Assembly (NCBI GenBank): GCA_020205615.1
Contig: CM035170.1
Coordinates: 33,480,123 to 33,544,122, forward strand
Origin: Panax quinquefolius
Taxonomy: Eukaryota; Streptophyta; Magnoliopsida; Apiales; Araliaceae
Length of the DNA stretch: 64,000 bases
Direction of reading: 5' to 3'
Below are positions 1 through 11,476 of this stretch, one piece after another; within the stretch, counting starts at the first letter, position 1, and each line of letters starts with the position of its first letter. The notes beneath the pieces are model-generated. The model had not been told where the DNA came from. It did not search any database and worked only from the letters and a program-made list of their open reading frames with translations. The translations under genes and the position numbers were made by a program.

Positions 1-625
1 TCTAAGCCTCGGGAAGCATCGGTATTCACGCTGAAAAGTGCGATGGATAAAAGCAGCTTGACTAGTCGACTTTTGTGGCCTTTGTTACTTGAATAAGTAA
101 GCCTTAGGGGTGTCTCTACACCTAGCGCCCTAAGATCATCTGGTTTAGGAGTCGTTGGTGGAAAGTTCGCTAATGGGTAACTCTTAAAAGCCTAAGAAAA
201 GGAGACATTGCACATGTCAAGAAAAGAAAAAAAAATATACGAAAAAAAAGAAGCATGAAAATACATTCATCTGTGCTAAAAAGAAGGTTCTATGAAAAAA
301 CTTAAAAAGCAAGAAAAATTTGTTGTTGGTTGTGAGTCAGTGTGCACGGTTTTTGCTCCATGGTAACTAAGTTAAGTAAGTATGATGATTTTGGAAAAGT
401 TATTTATGTGGTTATAGTTTGATTTAATGAAATTCATTGGTGAAATGGTAAGGTTGGTAATTGCGAGTTGATTGATAAGGCGTTGATTAGAATTTTGCAA
501 CTTTAGTGTTGATAATCATGATTTGTACCTTGAAATCTTTTGACATGATGGTTGAATAGAATTTTTCTAGGAAATCAAACTTTTGGTTTACACGAGGACG
601 TGTAAAGGCTAAGTGTGGGGGAATT
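1..625 (+). repeat. 3' tail of the preceding Athila-like internal region
   Basis: This non-coding stretch is nearly identical to 4788-5410. It runs directly into the LTR at 626 through a purine-rich tract (GTGTGGGGGAA at 613-623) that serves as the polypurine tract. It shows that the first LTR in the window is preceded by another copy of the internal region, not by unrelated flanking DNA. Confidence 0.85.
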
Positions 626-2238
626 TGATAAGTGCATATTATTCATTTATTTTGATTCTATTATATTTAGTTTTATTGCATGTTTCATGTGTATATAAGC
701 TTATTAAGGTGTTTAATGATTTCAGGAAGAATTGGAGCTGAAATGAGGAAAAATAGAAAATTACAGGGTTTTAGCATTAAGTTGGATGCATGGTTTAGGC
801 TTGGGACTTGAATTTTATTGTAGAGCTCTTCTTTATCTTTCCAGAAAATTTTGAACCGTCTTAATCGGAGTTCATATGAAAAAGTTATGATCTTTTTAAT
901 AAACGGACGTTGAACCTCAAAGTTTGGAAGTTGCAATTTACATAGCAGTCACTTGGAGCCTGATTTCGACCTTGATGCATCCAGGATCTGTCAATTCTTA
1001 AAGCATGAAAGTTGTAGATCTCGTCGATATCTTCGTTTTGATAGGTAGCAGGCCCCGTAACTCGTCCCGGATCAAATGTTATGATTGTTTTACCAAAGGA
1101 CGTCGCAGCAGGAAATAGAAATTCGCCCCAGCGAATTTGAGCAGGAAAATTGGGAAATCTTGGATTTTTGGAAGTTTCTAAATGCATATTTTGGCAGACT
1201 TCTACATGGAATTGGATTGATATTTCTATTAGCTTTAGGATTTCCTTTAGACTAAGATTTATTTCCAAATTAGATTCTATTTCTTTATAGAAACTAGTTA
1301 TGATTTGTAATTCCTTTTAAGATTTGGATTTCTACTTCCTATAGGATTTAGGAATTTGTCTAGCACTATAAATAGAGGATGTTAGTCAGGGTTTTATTCA
1401 TTCAATTATCTACTACATTCTCTCATCTACAACATTGGAGGATTGAAGACGTGAGCTAAGTTATTTTTATTAGATTCTAAAGGATGTTGAACCTTATTTA
1501 TAATTAATGGTTAATTGAGTATTCATTATTTATTCCTTCTCACATGAAAATCATTCTTGATAATCTGATTTAATTTTCAATGTTATTTGGCTTAACTGAT
1601 TTGATTTCTGCGAGATTGAGTTGGTTAACAAATATCATATGCTAGATCAAGGAATAATATTACATGTAATTGATATTGTTTCTAATCATAAGTAGTAATT
1701 AGTAATATCTGATTGTGGACAAGCTTTTGAGTATTGCTATGATTATCAGAAGACAAGTTAAACAAACCCGAAAGCATATGTGTTTGTTTCTTGGAATAGT
1801 CTAATTCCTAGTTCTTAATGTTGCTATTATATTAAATCTAGAGAGCTTATTCTAGGTTATATAATTGTTAGAATCTTGTGAAGAGCTTGTTTCATTGGTG
1901 ACAATATAAAGGGAGTTTAGGTAGTGTAGCGAGCTTGTTGTTACCTAGGGCTATTAGTTTCATTGAAGGGTAAATAATGTTGCACTTGATTAATCTATTA
2001 TTGTAAAAAGGTGATCTTGAATGAAGAATGAAGCTTTTTATTCATTGTTTATTCTTATTAGTTTATTCTTGTTAATTTAATTAATTAATTCAAAATCCCT
2101 TTTCATTAGAAATCATAGGATAAATATAAAACAAATCACTCTCTGTGGGATCGATCCTTACTTACTTATTGTGCTAATTGTTTAAATTTGTAAAGTGAAA
2201 GTGAGGTTAATTTAGGAGTGTAAAGCGATGACTCCCCA
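626..2238 (+). repeat. LTR of Athila-like element (first copy)
   Basis: It begins TGATAAGTGCATATT just after the polypurine tract and ends CTCCCCA just before the primer-binding site. It is 1613 bp; the partner at 5411-7022 is 1612 bp and aligns end to end with scattered substitutions and small indels. A TATA box lies at 1366-1375. The minus-strand open frame inside it (885-1268) has no recognisable protein and is also present in the partner LTR only because the LTRs are duplicates. Confidence 0.88.
1366..1375 (+). promoter_or_regulatory. TATA box of the Athila-like LTR
   Basis: CTATAAATAG followed by AGGATG is a classical plant TATA box. The same sequence occurs in the second LTR at 6151-6160. 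Transcription would start about 30 bp downstream and mark the U3/R boundary. Confidence 0.65.
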
Positions 2239-2240
2239 AA

Positions 2241-2262
2241 TTTGGCTGGCATTGTCACGGGA
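2241..2262 (+). promoter_or_regulatory. Degenerate primer-binding site
   Basis: TTTGGCTGGCATTGTCACGG lies two bases after the LTR end. It resembles the TTTGGCGCCGTTGCCGGGG site that many Athila/Tat elements use for a tRNA-Asp-type primer, with several mismatches. The position fixes the 3' end of the LTR. The mismatches suggest that this copy could no longer prime well. Confidence 0.6.
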
Positions 2263-2465
2263 GTGTTATTTGTTTTGTTTATTCTTTGTTTTCGTTTGTT
2301 TTTATTATTTATTATTTATTATTTTGTTTTTATTTTATAACTTAATCCTTTCACTCGATTGACTTAAATTTTGATCAAGAGATAGAGAAAACTGCAAATA
2401 TAAAAGAAGCTCTTGTTCCATCATTTGAAGTGGAAGAGATGGCAGTGCCATAAAATAACAGAACT

Positions 2466-4073
2466 TTGAAGGAATTGGCTACTCTTGATCTGACTCAACC
2501 ATCTTTTTGTATTGAGTATCCTACTTTAGATGTTGCTTTTGAACTTAACTCTAGACTAATTCATCTTTTGCCTACTTTTCGTGGTCTTACAGGTGAAAAT
2601 CCATATAAGCATCTAAAGGAGTTCCATATGGTGTGTTCCACGATGAAAGCACAAGGAGTGGCAGAGGAGCAGATCAAGCTTAGACTTTTTCCATTCTCAT
2701 TAGCGATTTGGCTAAAGACCGTGGTTATACTATCTACCTTCCAGACAATAATCGATCATGGACCTGATATGCAAAGGTTATTCTTGGAGAGGTATTTTCC
2801 TGCATCAAGAGTTACCGATATAAGAAAGGAGATATATGGAATTAGGCAGTTCAATGGAGAGAATCTCTATGAGTATTAGGAAAGGTTCAAGAAGTTGTGT
2901 TCCAGCTGTCCACCTCATGGAATTGATGAACATTACTTGATCCAGTACTTCTATGAGGGGTTGCTACCAATGGAAAGAAGCATGATTGATGCAAAGAAGT
3001 GGAGGAGCACTAGTAGACAAGACTCGAGTTTTTTAAGGAACTTAATTGCAAACATGGCAGCTAACTCACAGCAGTATGGAACTAAGATGGATCACACACT
3101 ACAAAGGGTAAATGGGGTAAGCACGAGAGACTTAGAGCAACAGATTTCTGATTTAACTGCTTTAGTTCGACAAATGGCTGCAAGGAATACACAAGTTATT
3201 CAGCAAGCTCAACCTCAGTACCACACAAAAAACCAAGAAGTACCTGTCAGTTCTGGGACATTCATGGAGGATATGTTCAAGGCATTCATGAACCAAACAC
3301 AACAGTTCATGTGTCAGACACAACAATTCCAGCGGGAGACAAGAACTTCTGTTCAAGATCTGAGGGACCAAGTTGGTTAACTTGCAACCACAGTAGAAAG
3401 GTCACTTTCTCACACATTTGAAAATGTAAGTTCCATAACATTGAGATGTGGTGCAAAGGATCAGCAGCAAGAAAAGTCAATACAAAGTAAGTCCGACAAT
3501 AGTGAAATAGGCAGCAGTGTTGTACTCAAGCACAAATTTCCACCTCTTTCTGCTTATAAACCGAAACTACCTTTTCCCCAAGTTCTAACAAGGAATTGGA
3601 AAGTTGGAAAAAATTCAACGTGGTATACAGAGTCTAATGAAAAATTCCTTGAAGAAATGGCAAATAGGGAACAAGAACTTAGAGATGAGAAGGAGTTCAC
3701 TAGTGGAAACCATTTGGATGTGCTCGAGACTACTGCTAAATTTGAAGAAATCAGGTATTCAAAGTCTGAAAAGGATGAACAAGAGGCAGAGATGGAAGAA
3801 TTAATAATTCCTGCAGATTTCTATAAGGAGGACATAGATGATGATACTTTCCTTGTACCAGCAACAACACGCAATGATAAACACCATGGGACCTTACACA
3901 TGGAATTAGACGATGCAAATGTCCAGTTTGGCATATATAAAGTTAAGAGGTATCTTGGTAATGTTAATTCTATTTTTACTATTGATGTTGTTGACTTTAC
4001 GGTGCAAGAATCTCTTGAGCAAATATACAAGAAGGATTTGAGGGCTGGAATGGAGCAAAATCAGGATCTGTAG
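2466..4073 (+). pseudogene. gag: Gag polyprotein relic, Athila/Tat type
   Basis: One reading frame of 536 codons has two internal stops, TAG at 2877-2879 and TAA at 3378-3380. Before the first stop is a capsid-like domain (NPYKHLKEFHMVC, FLERYFPASR). Right after it come the Athila hallmarks KKLCSSCPPHGI and IQYFYEGLLPMERSMIDA. After the second stop a diverged ITLRCG replaces the usual ITLRSG. The final third (NVQFGIYKVKRY, FTIDVVD) corresponds to the gag-pol linker of Athila/Tat elements. I saw no CCHC zinc knuckle. Gag would coat the element RNA in the cytoplasm. The first stop falls where relatives have Trp and the second where they have Gln, so single transitions explain both. The ATG at 2466 is the first in frame; the true start could lie slightly upstream. 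Confidence 0.85.
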
Positions 4074-5410
4074 GATGCTCCTAATGAAGAATTGAAATTG
4101 TTACCAGTCCACTTGAAGTACACAAGTCCAATTACATAGGATGGGAAGGATGATGTCAAGCCAATGACAATAAACAAGGGCAGCTACTTGGGAGGCAACC
4201 CAAGATCTCAGATTTGATTTTTCTATCCCTTTACTTTTTAGTTTTTTATTGCATGTTAGCTAGTAGTATTTTCTTCTTGGCATAATTTTCTTACAATGGG
4301 GACAATGTAAGGTTTGAGTGTGGGGGGAAGATTTAGGTTTTTATTTTATTTAGGAATATTAATCCGATTTTGATGGGAAATTTAAAAAATTAATGATTTT
4401 GAAACTTTTTGAAAATTTTGGTTTCATGGTTCTATTTGCCTATGTGTTCGAAGGTTAAAGTCAAATATTGAAAATTGATGCTAAAATTCAGAATCTGTTT
4501 GATGCTTAATTTGTTAATGAATGATGACAACTAAGCCATGATCCATAGTAATTGATTTGAATTGAATTTGTGATACATGAGTACTTGAATATGAGAATCA
4601 TGTTTATTTGGCTAAGTTATTTGTGGAGTTGTCTATGTACACTAATTCACGACTTAGAACTGTTTAACTTGCTTATATTGTTGCAGAACCATGTGAAATA
4701 ATGATGAATGAAAAAAAAAGAAAAAAAAAGGGAAAAAAAGAAAATTAAAAATCTGCTTCAATGTCCATTGTGCGCAATAACTTTGTATCTAAGTCTCGGG
4801 AAGCATCGGTATTCACGCTGAAAAGTGCGATGGATAAAAGCAGCTTGACTAGTCGACTTTTTTGGCCTTTGTTACTTGAATAAGTAAGCCTTAGGGGTGT
4901 CTCTTCACCTAGCGCCCTAAGATCATCTGGTTTGGGAGTCGTTGGTGGAAAGTTCGCTAATGGGTAACTCTGAAAAGCCTAAGAAAAGGAGACATTGCAC
5001 ATGTTAAGAAAAGAAAAAAAATATACGAAAAAAAAGAAACATGAAAATACATTCATCTGTGCTAAAAAGAAGGTTCTATGAAAAAACTTAAAAAGCAAGA
5101 AAAATTTGTTGTTGGTTGTGAGTCAGTGTGCACGGTTTTTGCTCCATGGTAACTAATTTAAGTAAGTATGATGATTTTGGAAAAGTTACTTATGTGGTTA
5201 TAGTTTGATTTAATGAAATTCATTGGTGAAATGGTAAGGTTGGTAATTGCAAGTTGATTGATAAGGCATTGATTAGATTTTTGCAACTTTAGTGTTGATA
5301 ATCATGACTTGTACCTTGAAATCTTTTGACATGATGGTTGAATAGAATTTTTCTAGAAATCAAACTTTTGGTTTACACAAGGACGTGTAAAGGCTAAGTG
5401 TGGGGGATTT
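4074..5410 (+). other. Pol-deleted junction and 3' untranslated region of Athila-like element
   Basis: After the gag stop the same frame continues for about 20 codons with ELKLLPVHLKYT, which matches the stretch just before reverse transcriptase in Athila/Tat pol. It then passes straight into the usual 3' tail (GGGAGGCAACCCA near 4190; a purine-rich GTGTGGGGGGAAG near 4318). RT, RNase H and integrase are absent. From 4788 the sequence repeats window bases 1-625 and ends in the polypurine tract at 5397-5410. Confidence 0.75.
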
Positions 5411-7022
5411 TGATAAGTGCATATTATTCATTTATTTTGATTCCATTATATTTAGTTTTATTGCATGTTTTATGTGTATATAAGCTTATTAAGGTGTTTA
5501 ATGATTTCAAGAAGAATTGGAGCTGAAATAAGGAAAAATAGAAAATTGCAGGGTTTTAGCATTAAGTTGGATGCATGGTCTAGGCATGGGACTTAAATTT
5601 TATTGTAGAGCTCTTCTTTATCTTTCCAGAATATTTTGAATCGTCTCAATCGGAGTTCATATGAAAAAGTTATGATCTTTTTAATAAACGGACGTTAAAC
5701 CTCAAAGTTTGGAAGTTGTAATTTACACAGCAGTCACTTGGAGCCTGATTTCGACCTTGATGCAGCCAGAATCTGTCAATTCTCAAAGCATGAAAGTTGT
5801 AGATATCGTCGATATCTTCGTTTTGATAGGTAGCAGGCCCCCTAAATCCTCCCGGATCAAATGTTATGATTGTTTTACCAAAGGACGTCGCAGTAGGAAA
5901 TAGAAATTCGCCCCAGCGAATTTGAGTAGGAAAATTGGGAAATCTTGGATTTTTGGAAGTTTCTAAATGCATATTTTGGCAGACTTCTACATGGAATTGG
6001 ATTGATATTTCTATTAGCTTTAGGATTTCCTTTAGACTAAGATTTATTTCCAAATTAGATTCTATTTCTTTATGGAAACTAGTTATGATTTGTAATTCCT
6101 TTTAAGATTTGGATTTCTACTTCCTATAGGATTTAGGACTTTGTCTAGCACTATAAATAGAGGATGCTAGTCAGGGTTTTATTCATTCAATTATCAACTA
6201 CATTCTCTCATCTACAACATTGGAGGATTGAAGACATGAGCTAAGTTATTTTTATTCAGTTCTAAGGGATGTTGAACCTTATTTATAATTAATGGTTAAT
6301 TGAGTATTCATTATTTATTCCTTCTCACGTGAAATTCATTCTTGATAATCTGATTTAATTTCTGAATGCTATTTGGCTTAACTAATTTGATTTCTGCAGG
6401 ATTGAGTTGGTTAACAAATATCATATGCTAGATCAAGGAATAATATTACATGTAATTGATATTGTTTCTAATCATAAGTAGTAATTAGTAATATCTGATT
6501 GTGGACAAGCTTTTGAGTATTGCTATGATTATCAGAAGACAAGTTAAACAATCCGAGCTTATGTGTTTGTTGCTTGGAATAGTCTAATTCCCTAGTTCTT
6601 AATCTTTGCTATTATATTAAATCTAGAGAGCTTATTCTAGGTTATATAATTATTAGAATCTTGTGAAGAGCTTGTTTCATTGAAAGTGACAATCTAAGGG
6701 GAGTTTTGTAGTGTGAGCTTGTTGTTACCTAGGGCTATTAGTTTCATTGAAGGGTAAATAATGTTACACTTGATTAATCTATTATTGTAAAAAGGTGATA
6801 CTGAAATGAAGAACTGAAGCTTTTTATTCATTGTTTATTCTTATTAGTTTATTCTTGTTAATTTAATTAATTAATTAAAAATCCCCTTTTCATTAGAAAT
6901 CATAAGATAAATATAAAGCAAATCACTCTTTGTGGGATCGATCCTTACTTACTATTGTGCTAATTGTTTAAATTTGTAAAGTGAAAGTGAGGTTAATTTA
7001 GGAGTGTAAACGACAGCTCCCA
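5411..7022 (+). repeat. LTR of Athila-like element (second copy)
   Basis: Starts TGATAAGTGCATATT after GTGTGGGGGATTT and ends GCTCCCA. It is collinear with 626-2238 and carries its TATA box at 6151-6160. No primer-binding site follows: the sequence switches to an unrelated relic at 7025, so this is the right end of the tandem array. Confidence 0.87.
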
Positions 7023-7024
7023 CA

Positions 7025-7141
7025 TATGCATGTACCAATGGGAATTGTTAGGTAGTTTTATGCAAATGCCAAAGACACTATGAGTGGGATATCTATGGTC
7101 AGAGGAGTTCAAGTAGACTATCGGCCACAATCAATCAAAGC
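7025..7141 (+). pseudogene. Fragment of a plant transposon protein (REFYAN/VRG type)
   Basis: This short stretch lies between the Athila LTR and a family B LTR. One plus-strand frame reads IVR-stop-FYANAKDT followed by MSGISMVRGVQVDYRP and QSIKA. This resembles the conserved 'VREFYAN ... VRG..VDFSPEAIN' core of the 'putative plant transposon protein' domain found in ORFs of Athila-type elements, with one stop in the motif. It is probably what is left of the DNA into which the flanking elements inserted. It is too short for firm placement. Confidence 0.45.
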
Positions 7142-8240
7142 TGTAATAACCCGAGATTTTCTATATAAATAAATAAGAAATTTTTGCATAGAAATTTGTT
7201 TTTATTTTAAAGCTAGGAATATGAGCCAGGTAATGTGTATGTATTTTAGTGATAAATAAAAATTTATTTATTTCCTGAATAAGTACAAATAAAGTTTTAA
7301 AGAATTATTAATCATTATAAACTATATTTTTTTAGTAATTAATTTTATAGTAGAAATGATTTTAGAATTTATTTTCCATGAAAATAAATTTATATATTAT
7401 TTAAATAATATATGAAATGATTATTGGTACTATTATAATAAATAATTTATTATATGAATGTATTTAAATTAATTAAGTTAATTATTTTAATTTATTTAAT
7501 AATGGTATGTATATGCCAGATAAATCAGATATGGAATTCAAACCCTAATTTTTTTGATTTTTTATCAAGGAATAAGAATAAGAATATAAAATTATTTTAA
7601 TTCAGTGCTATAAATATGTACTGTATGTGTGGACCGTTAATGTTTGGTCAATTATGGTGTATCATGACCAAACCCTAGCATTAATTTGTGAAACCCTAAT
7701 TTAAAACTCAAATTAGAGTTCAAGATTGTTTGTAATTGTGTTAATGTGATTAATTAACAAGTATTAGAATTATAATTGTTAATTAGGGAAACCATATTTT
7801 TTGAAAACCCTAATTAGTAATTAGAAACTCTAATTACTAAATTAAAAACCCTAATTTGCTAAATTGGTACCTCTAATTGTTAATTGTAAGCTAAATGCTA
7901 ATCAATGGACATTAAAACCCTAATGTTCATGTATAATGTAATTAAAAAATTAAACATAATTAGGAAACCCCAATTTTCAAAATTAGAAAGTTAAATTTTT
8001 TATTTTAATTTAAACCCTAAAATGAAATCCTAGAAATCCATTTTTTGAAAACCTTAGGGTTAAACCCTAAGGGTCAAACCCTAAGGGTTTGTCAAGGTTA
8101 CAATTTTGCCATTAAAAATAAAAGTCAAATGACCCTTTTGCCCTTTAGTGCATAATTGAAGCTAACTTACAAGTTTGGCCAACTCTTTAGTTGGTGGACT
8201 ACTCTTACTAACCCCATGTGCTTAAATCTCCAGCACATCA
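7142..8240 (+). mobile_element. Family B LTR (B0), 5' part, interrupted
   Basis: Starts TGTAATAACCCGAGATTTT, a diverged version of the family B LTR start (TGTGACAACCCGAGA, read on the minus strand at 17393 and 35425). It shares the CCCTAAT-rich stretch and the segment around GACCCTTTTGCC and CCCATGTGC with those copies. It stops abruptly where the family A LTR begins at 8241. The next part of the same LTR appears to resume at 46388. Confidence 0.6.
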
Positions 8241-8846
8241 TGTAAGACCCCAAAATTTATGAATAAAGATTTAATTTTCTCGAAATATTTTTTAGTATTA
8301 TGGTGTGAATTTGAAATAATATTATAGTTGTGGGTAGTATTTATAAATTTTGCAAAGTATGCAAGTTGTTATATAATATTCGTTTGGTCGTGATATATTC
8401 TTACTGTCGGGGAATATTCGTACGACGACGCAGCCTTGTGTGGACCCCATAATGAAAAGCGATTGGATGAAGAAAACAACAAGTATGAGTTTTTATAATA
8501 ACGGCGTAGTTGTTACCGTTAACATTGTTGGAATACCCGATGGTTAAAACACAGTAATACGCGGTGTTGCACAGTAGCACACGGTATTGCACCAATTATT
8601 GATTCTTACGTAAGAAGGCACTACTCAATAATTGTTACAATAATTACTGTTCAATATTTTATTTTATTGATTCAATAATTGCTACGTTGATATTTTATAT
8701 TATTGTTGTTTCAATAATTGTCACTACATAGTATTTCTCATTATCAGATCAATAATTTATATTATTTTAATAATATTACTAGATAACATTATTGACAATG
8801 TCTAGAAAGTTCTGTCTAAGGAGAGGTTTGGTCACCTAATTGCGCG

Positions 8847-8870
8847 CCAATAAGGAGAAATCCTTATTGG
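8847..8870 (+). other. Conserved U3 hairpin of family A LTRs
   Basis: Arms CCAATAAGGA and TCCTTATTGG are perfect 10-bp inverted repeats around the loop GAAA. Slightly imperfect versions lie at the same place in other family A LTRs, for example near 19840, 27255, 49514 and 55050. The hairpin is upstream of the TATA box, so it would appear in RNA only at the 3' end of the element transcript. Confidence 0.6.
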
Positions 8871-9533
8871 TTGTCAATATTGTGATTCCGTAATATTATT
8901 TGTGAATAATTAATTATTTATTTATATGATAAGGAAAATATTCATTTTATGTGGATATATATGGAGAAAATTTTAAAAGTCACAATTGTTGAAAATTGAT
9001 ATTTTATCTTTTCTGATAAAATAATTTATTTAAATATATTATTATATTATAATAATATAATAATGGTGATATTTTTACAATGAATGTGGGATATATGAAT
9101 AAATGAGGAGGAAAAGTATTTTTGTTACTAAAAATATTTAAAACATGTTTTTCATGTTTGTGGACCCCATTTCTTGACTGAAATTTGATTATAGCCTGTT
9201 AAATCGTCCGTATGTGGATTTCGATCAATTTCTGTTTGGAATTTGAAAAAACTTAAACTTACAAAGTTGTAGAGAATTGAATTTCTTATGGAAGGACATA
9301 AGATTTGAATTTTTTTTTGATAAAAAGGTTATTTATTATAAATTATTGAAGTTCCAAAATAATTAATTTTTGAAGTTTTAATTATTTTTTATGAAAAACT
9401 TTTTTGTTATGTTTGGGGGGCCCCACTGGTTGTTGAAATGGCTGAATTCAGTTATTCAAAGTTGGCGTAGGAAATTTATATAAATATATTAATATTTTAT
9501 TAAATTTTCTGCTTTGGTGTTCTAAGCAATTTC

Positions 9534-9543
9534 CTATAAATAG
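9534..9543 (+). promoter_or_regulatory. TATA box of family A LTR A0
   Basis: CTATAAATAG preceded by TTTC. The equivalent box is found in the other family A LTRs: 55619-55628 on plus, and on minus near 19291, 26685, 37026, 48972, 52635 and 58755. Confidence 0.65.
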
Positions 9544-11476
9544 GGTGCTTAGGTTAGAATTGAAAATTACACCAAAAACTGAAATTTTCTCTCTCTATAT
9601 TATCGAGCGTATTCTTGTGAGTATTTTGATACTTTGAGTGTTGCTATACGGTGCAAGTTTCTTTCAGCGTTATATCTGATATTCCAGTCAGAAGTACTAT
9701 TCTTTCACGGTAAGGGATGTTATTTTCTTCGTAAATGATATTATTTTATTCAATATCATTATGCCGAAATATTGATATGAATTTTATTGTGGAATTTCTA
9801 CCTTTTTGTGTCGGGGTTACTATTCACGTATACGACACTATTCACGTATACGACACTATTCACCAAAAAATGAAATGTTCTCTTTTTCGTCCCAGATGTC
9901 TATTATGGTTACTATCATTGATTGTATCCATGTTTTGATCTTCATTCTATACTTGTTTTGTTAAAATTTTGGCTTCTATACTCCATGAAATTAGTAGAAT
10001 ATCCTTGATATTTGCGTTTCATCCAGTATCTTTTCATGAAAATATTATTCTGAGTATTCTTGATAAGTTTTAACTTTTTCATGCCGAAGTACTATTCACG
10101 GGGTTACTATTCACGGGTTACTATTTACTCGGTCTTATTATTCACTAAGGTACTATTCATTCGGTACTATTCATGACAAAAATTGATTACTTTTCGGTCC
10201 AAATCATTTTTGATACAATATTATTCTTGAATTTTACTCCACAAAATAGTATCATGTTGACAGTTTGGACGTTATTGATTTCTGGATAAATTAAATTATA
10301 AATCTTTAAAAATTTATCCTTGAACTTGTTTTATTGAATTCTTATATCACTGTCATCATCCTCATGATTATATTATGTTGAAAGTCATATGTGGCCTGTA
10401 GTGCATAGATGGACTTGGTATGATTATGACAAGGGATTATTCGGTATAATCACGACCGTAATGTTACAAATGATGTGGTAAAAGTCCTCATTGGCCCGTA
10501 GTGCATTGATGGACAATTTTTGGTATGATTATGGCCATGGATTCTCTTCGACAAAGGGTGCAAAGATGAATTATTTTATGGCATGATCATGACCATTGAT
10601 GAATACACGAATATCCTTGGTCCGTAGTGCATGGATAAATTATGGTTGTGATACTAAAGAATATCCTTGGGTCAGAAAGCGTGGGTGATTCGATGATGTG
10701 GATAATTTATTGTTCGAGTCTCGTGATAAAAGTGATGAAAACCTTTTAAATCATAGAAGATAGTAGATTTTATGCTCTACTTGACTCTTCTAATGGATTG
10801 CTTGTTCATGACGCTTAAACTTGATGTTTGTTATATTTTATCGGTTTAACATACGTTGAAGGCCAACGATAAATTATTCTGCATTATCTTAGTCATAATA
10901 TTTCTTATTGGGCTAGTTGAGCTCACCTTTTGCTTTCATTGTTCTCTTGTGAAATGAGAACGTAGCTGGGACTAGTTGGAGAAGAAGCGAGTAGCGGTCC
11001 AGATGATAACATTAGTAGTCCTCATTATTCTATGAAATAGTGTGATAATAAATGTATTGAGGACTCTATATGAGTTGAAAACTATCTAGAAGACAATATT
11101 CGTATTAAAACTCTCAGTATATGTTTCCTCATTATTTGTTGACTCTTCCTGAACTGGTTGACATTGTTGTCTTCTTCTTGGCGGCATATTTCTATTATAT
11201 GCTTATTAAATCTCTATTAAATTCTCTAAATAGTTAAGACTTAACTCAACAATTTAATATAATTATTTAACACATTATCTCAAACAACTTGATATATATT
11301 CATTCAAATCAAAAGTTTTAACATCAGAAGATAGCATCACTGCTATTTACATCAACTATCCTGAGATAAAGAATCCACAGGATTTAAATATTAAAATATT
11401 CCTTTGTTCATAACTACATCAGAATTTACACCTAAATAATAGACAAGTTTATCACATAAGTAAACAAATTATATCA

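Larger units (their letters stand above)
1..7022 (+). mobile_element. Athila/Tat-lineage gag-only LTR retrotransposons in tandem
   Basis: The order is internal-region tail (1-625), LTR (626-2238), internal region (2239-5410), LTR (5411-7022). Bases 1-625 repeat 4788-5410 and the two LTRs match along their whole length, so the period is about 4.79 kb and a further LTR should lie left of the window. The internal region keeps a primer-binding site, a gag reading frame and a polypurine tract but no RT, RNase H or integrase. Gag wording and the GGGAGGCAACCCA motif near 4190 are typical of Athila/Tat elements. This fits a non-autonomous 'TR-GAG' type element. The target duplication cannot be checked because the left end is outside the window. 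Confidence 0.85.
8241..11131 (+). mobile_element. Family A LTR (A0), 3'-truncated
   Basis: Starts TGTAAGACCCCAAAATTTA. It is collinear with the E LTR (54400-56922) and, in reverse, with six other family A LTRs in the window. It has a degenerate GAATATTC cluster (8376-8418), the U3 hairpin (8847-8870), TATA at 9534, TACTATTCACG repeats (9820-9865 and 10087-10175) and eroded stem-loop units (about 10380-10690). The last roughly 150 bp, including the terminal CA, are missing. The sequence turns into family D gag at about 11122-11132. No internal region or second LTR follows. Confidence 0.8.

Noticed and set aside
885..1268. Minus-strand open frame of 127 codons, also at 5670-6053
   Set aside because: The two copies are the same place in two LTRs of one family. 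No recognisable domain was seen, and it is antisense to the element.
8241..11131. Complete solo LTR
   Set aside because: The 3' terminus is missing and the flanks show no target duplication, so it is truncated.
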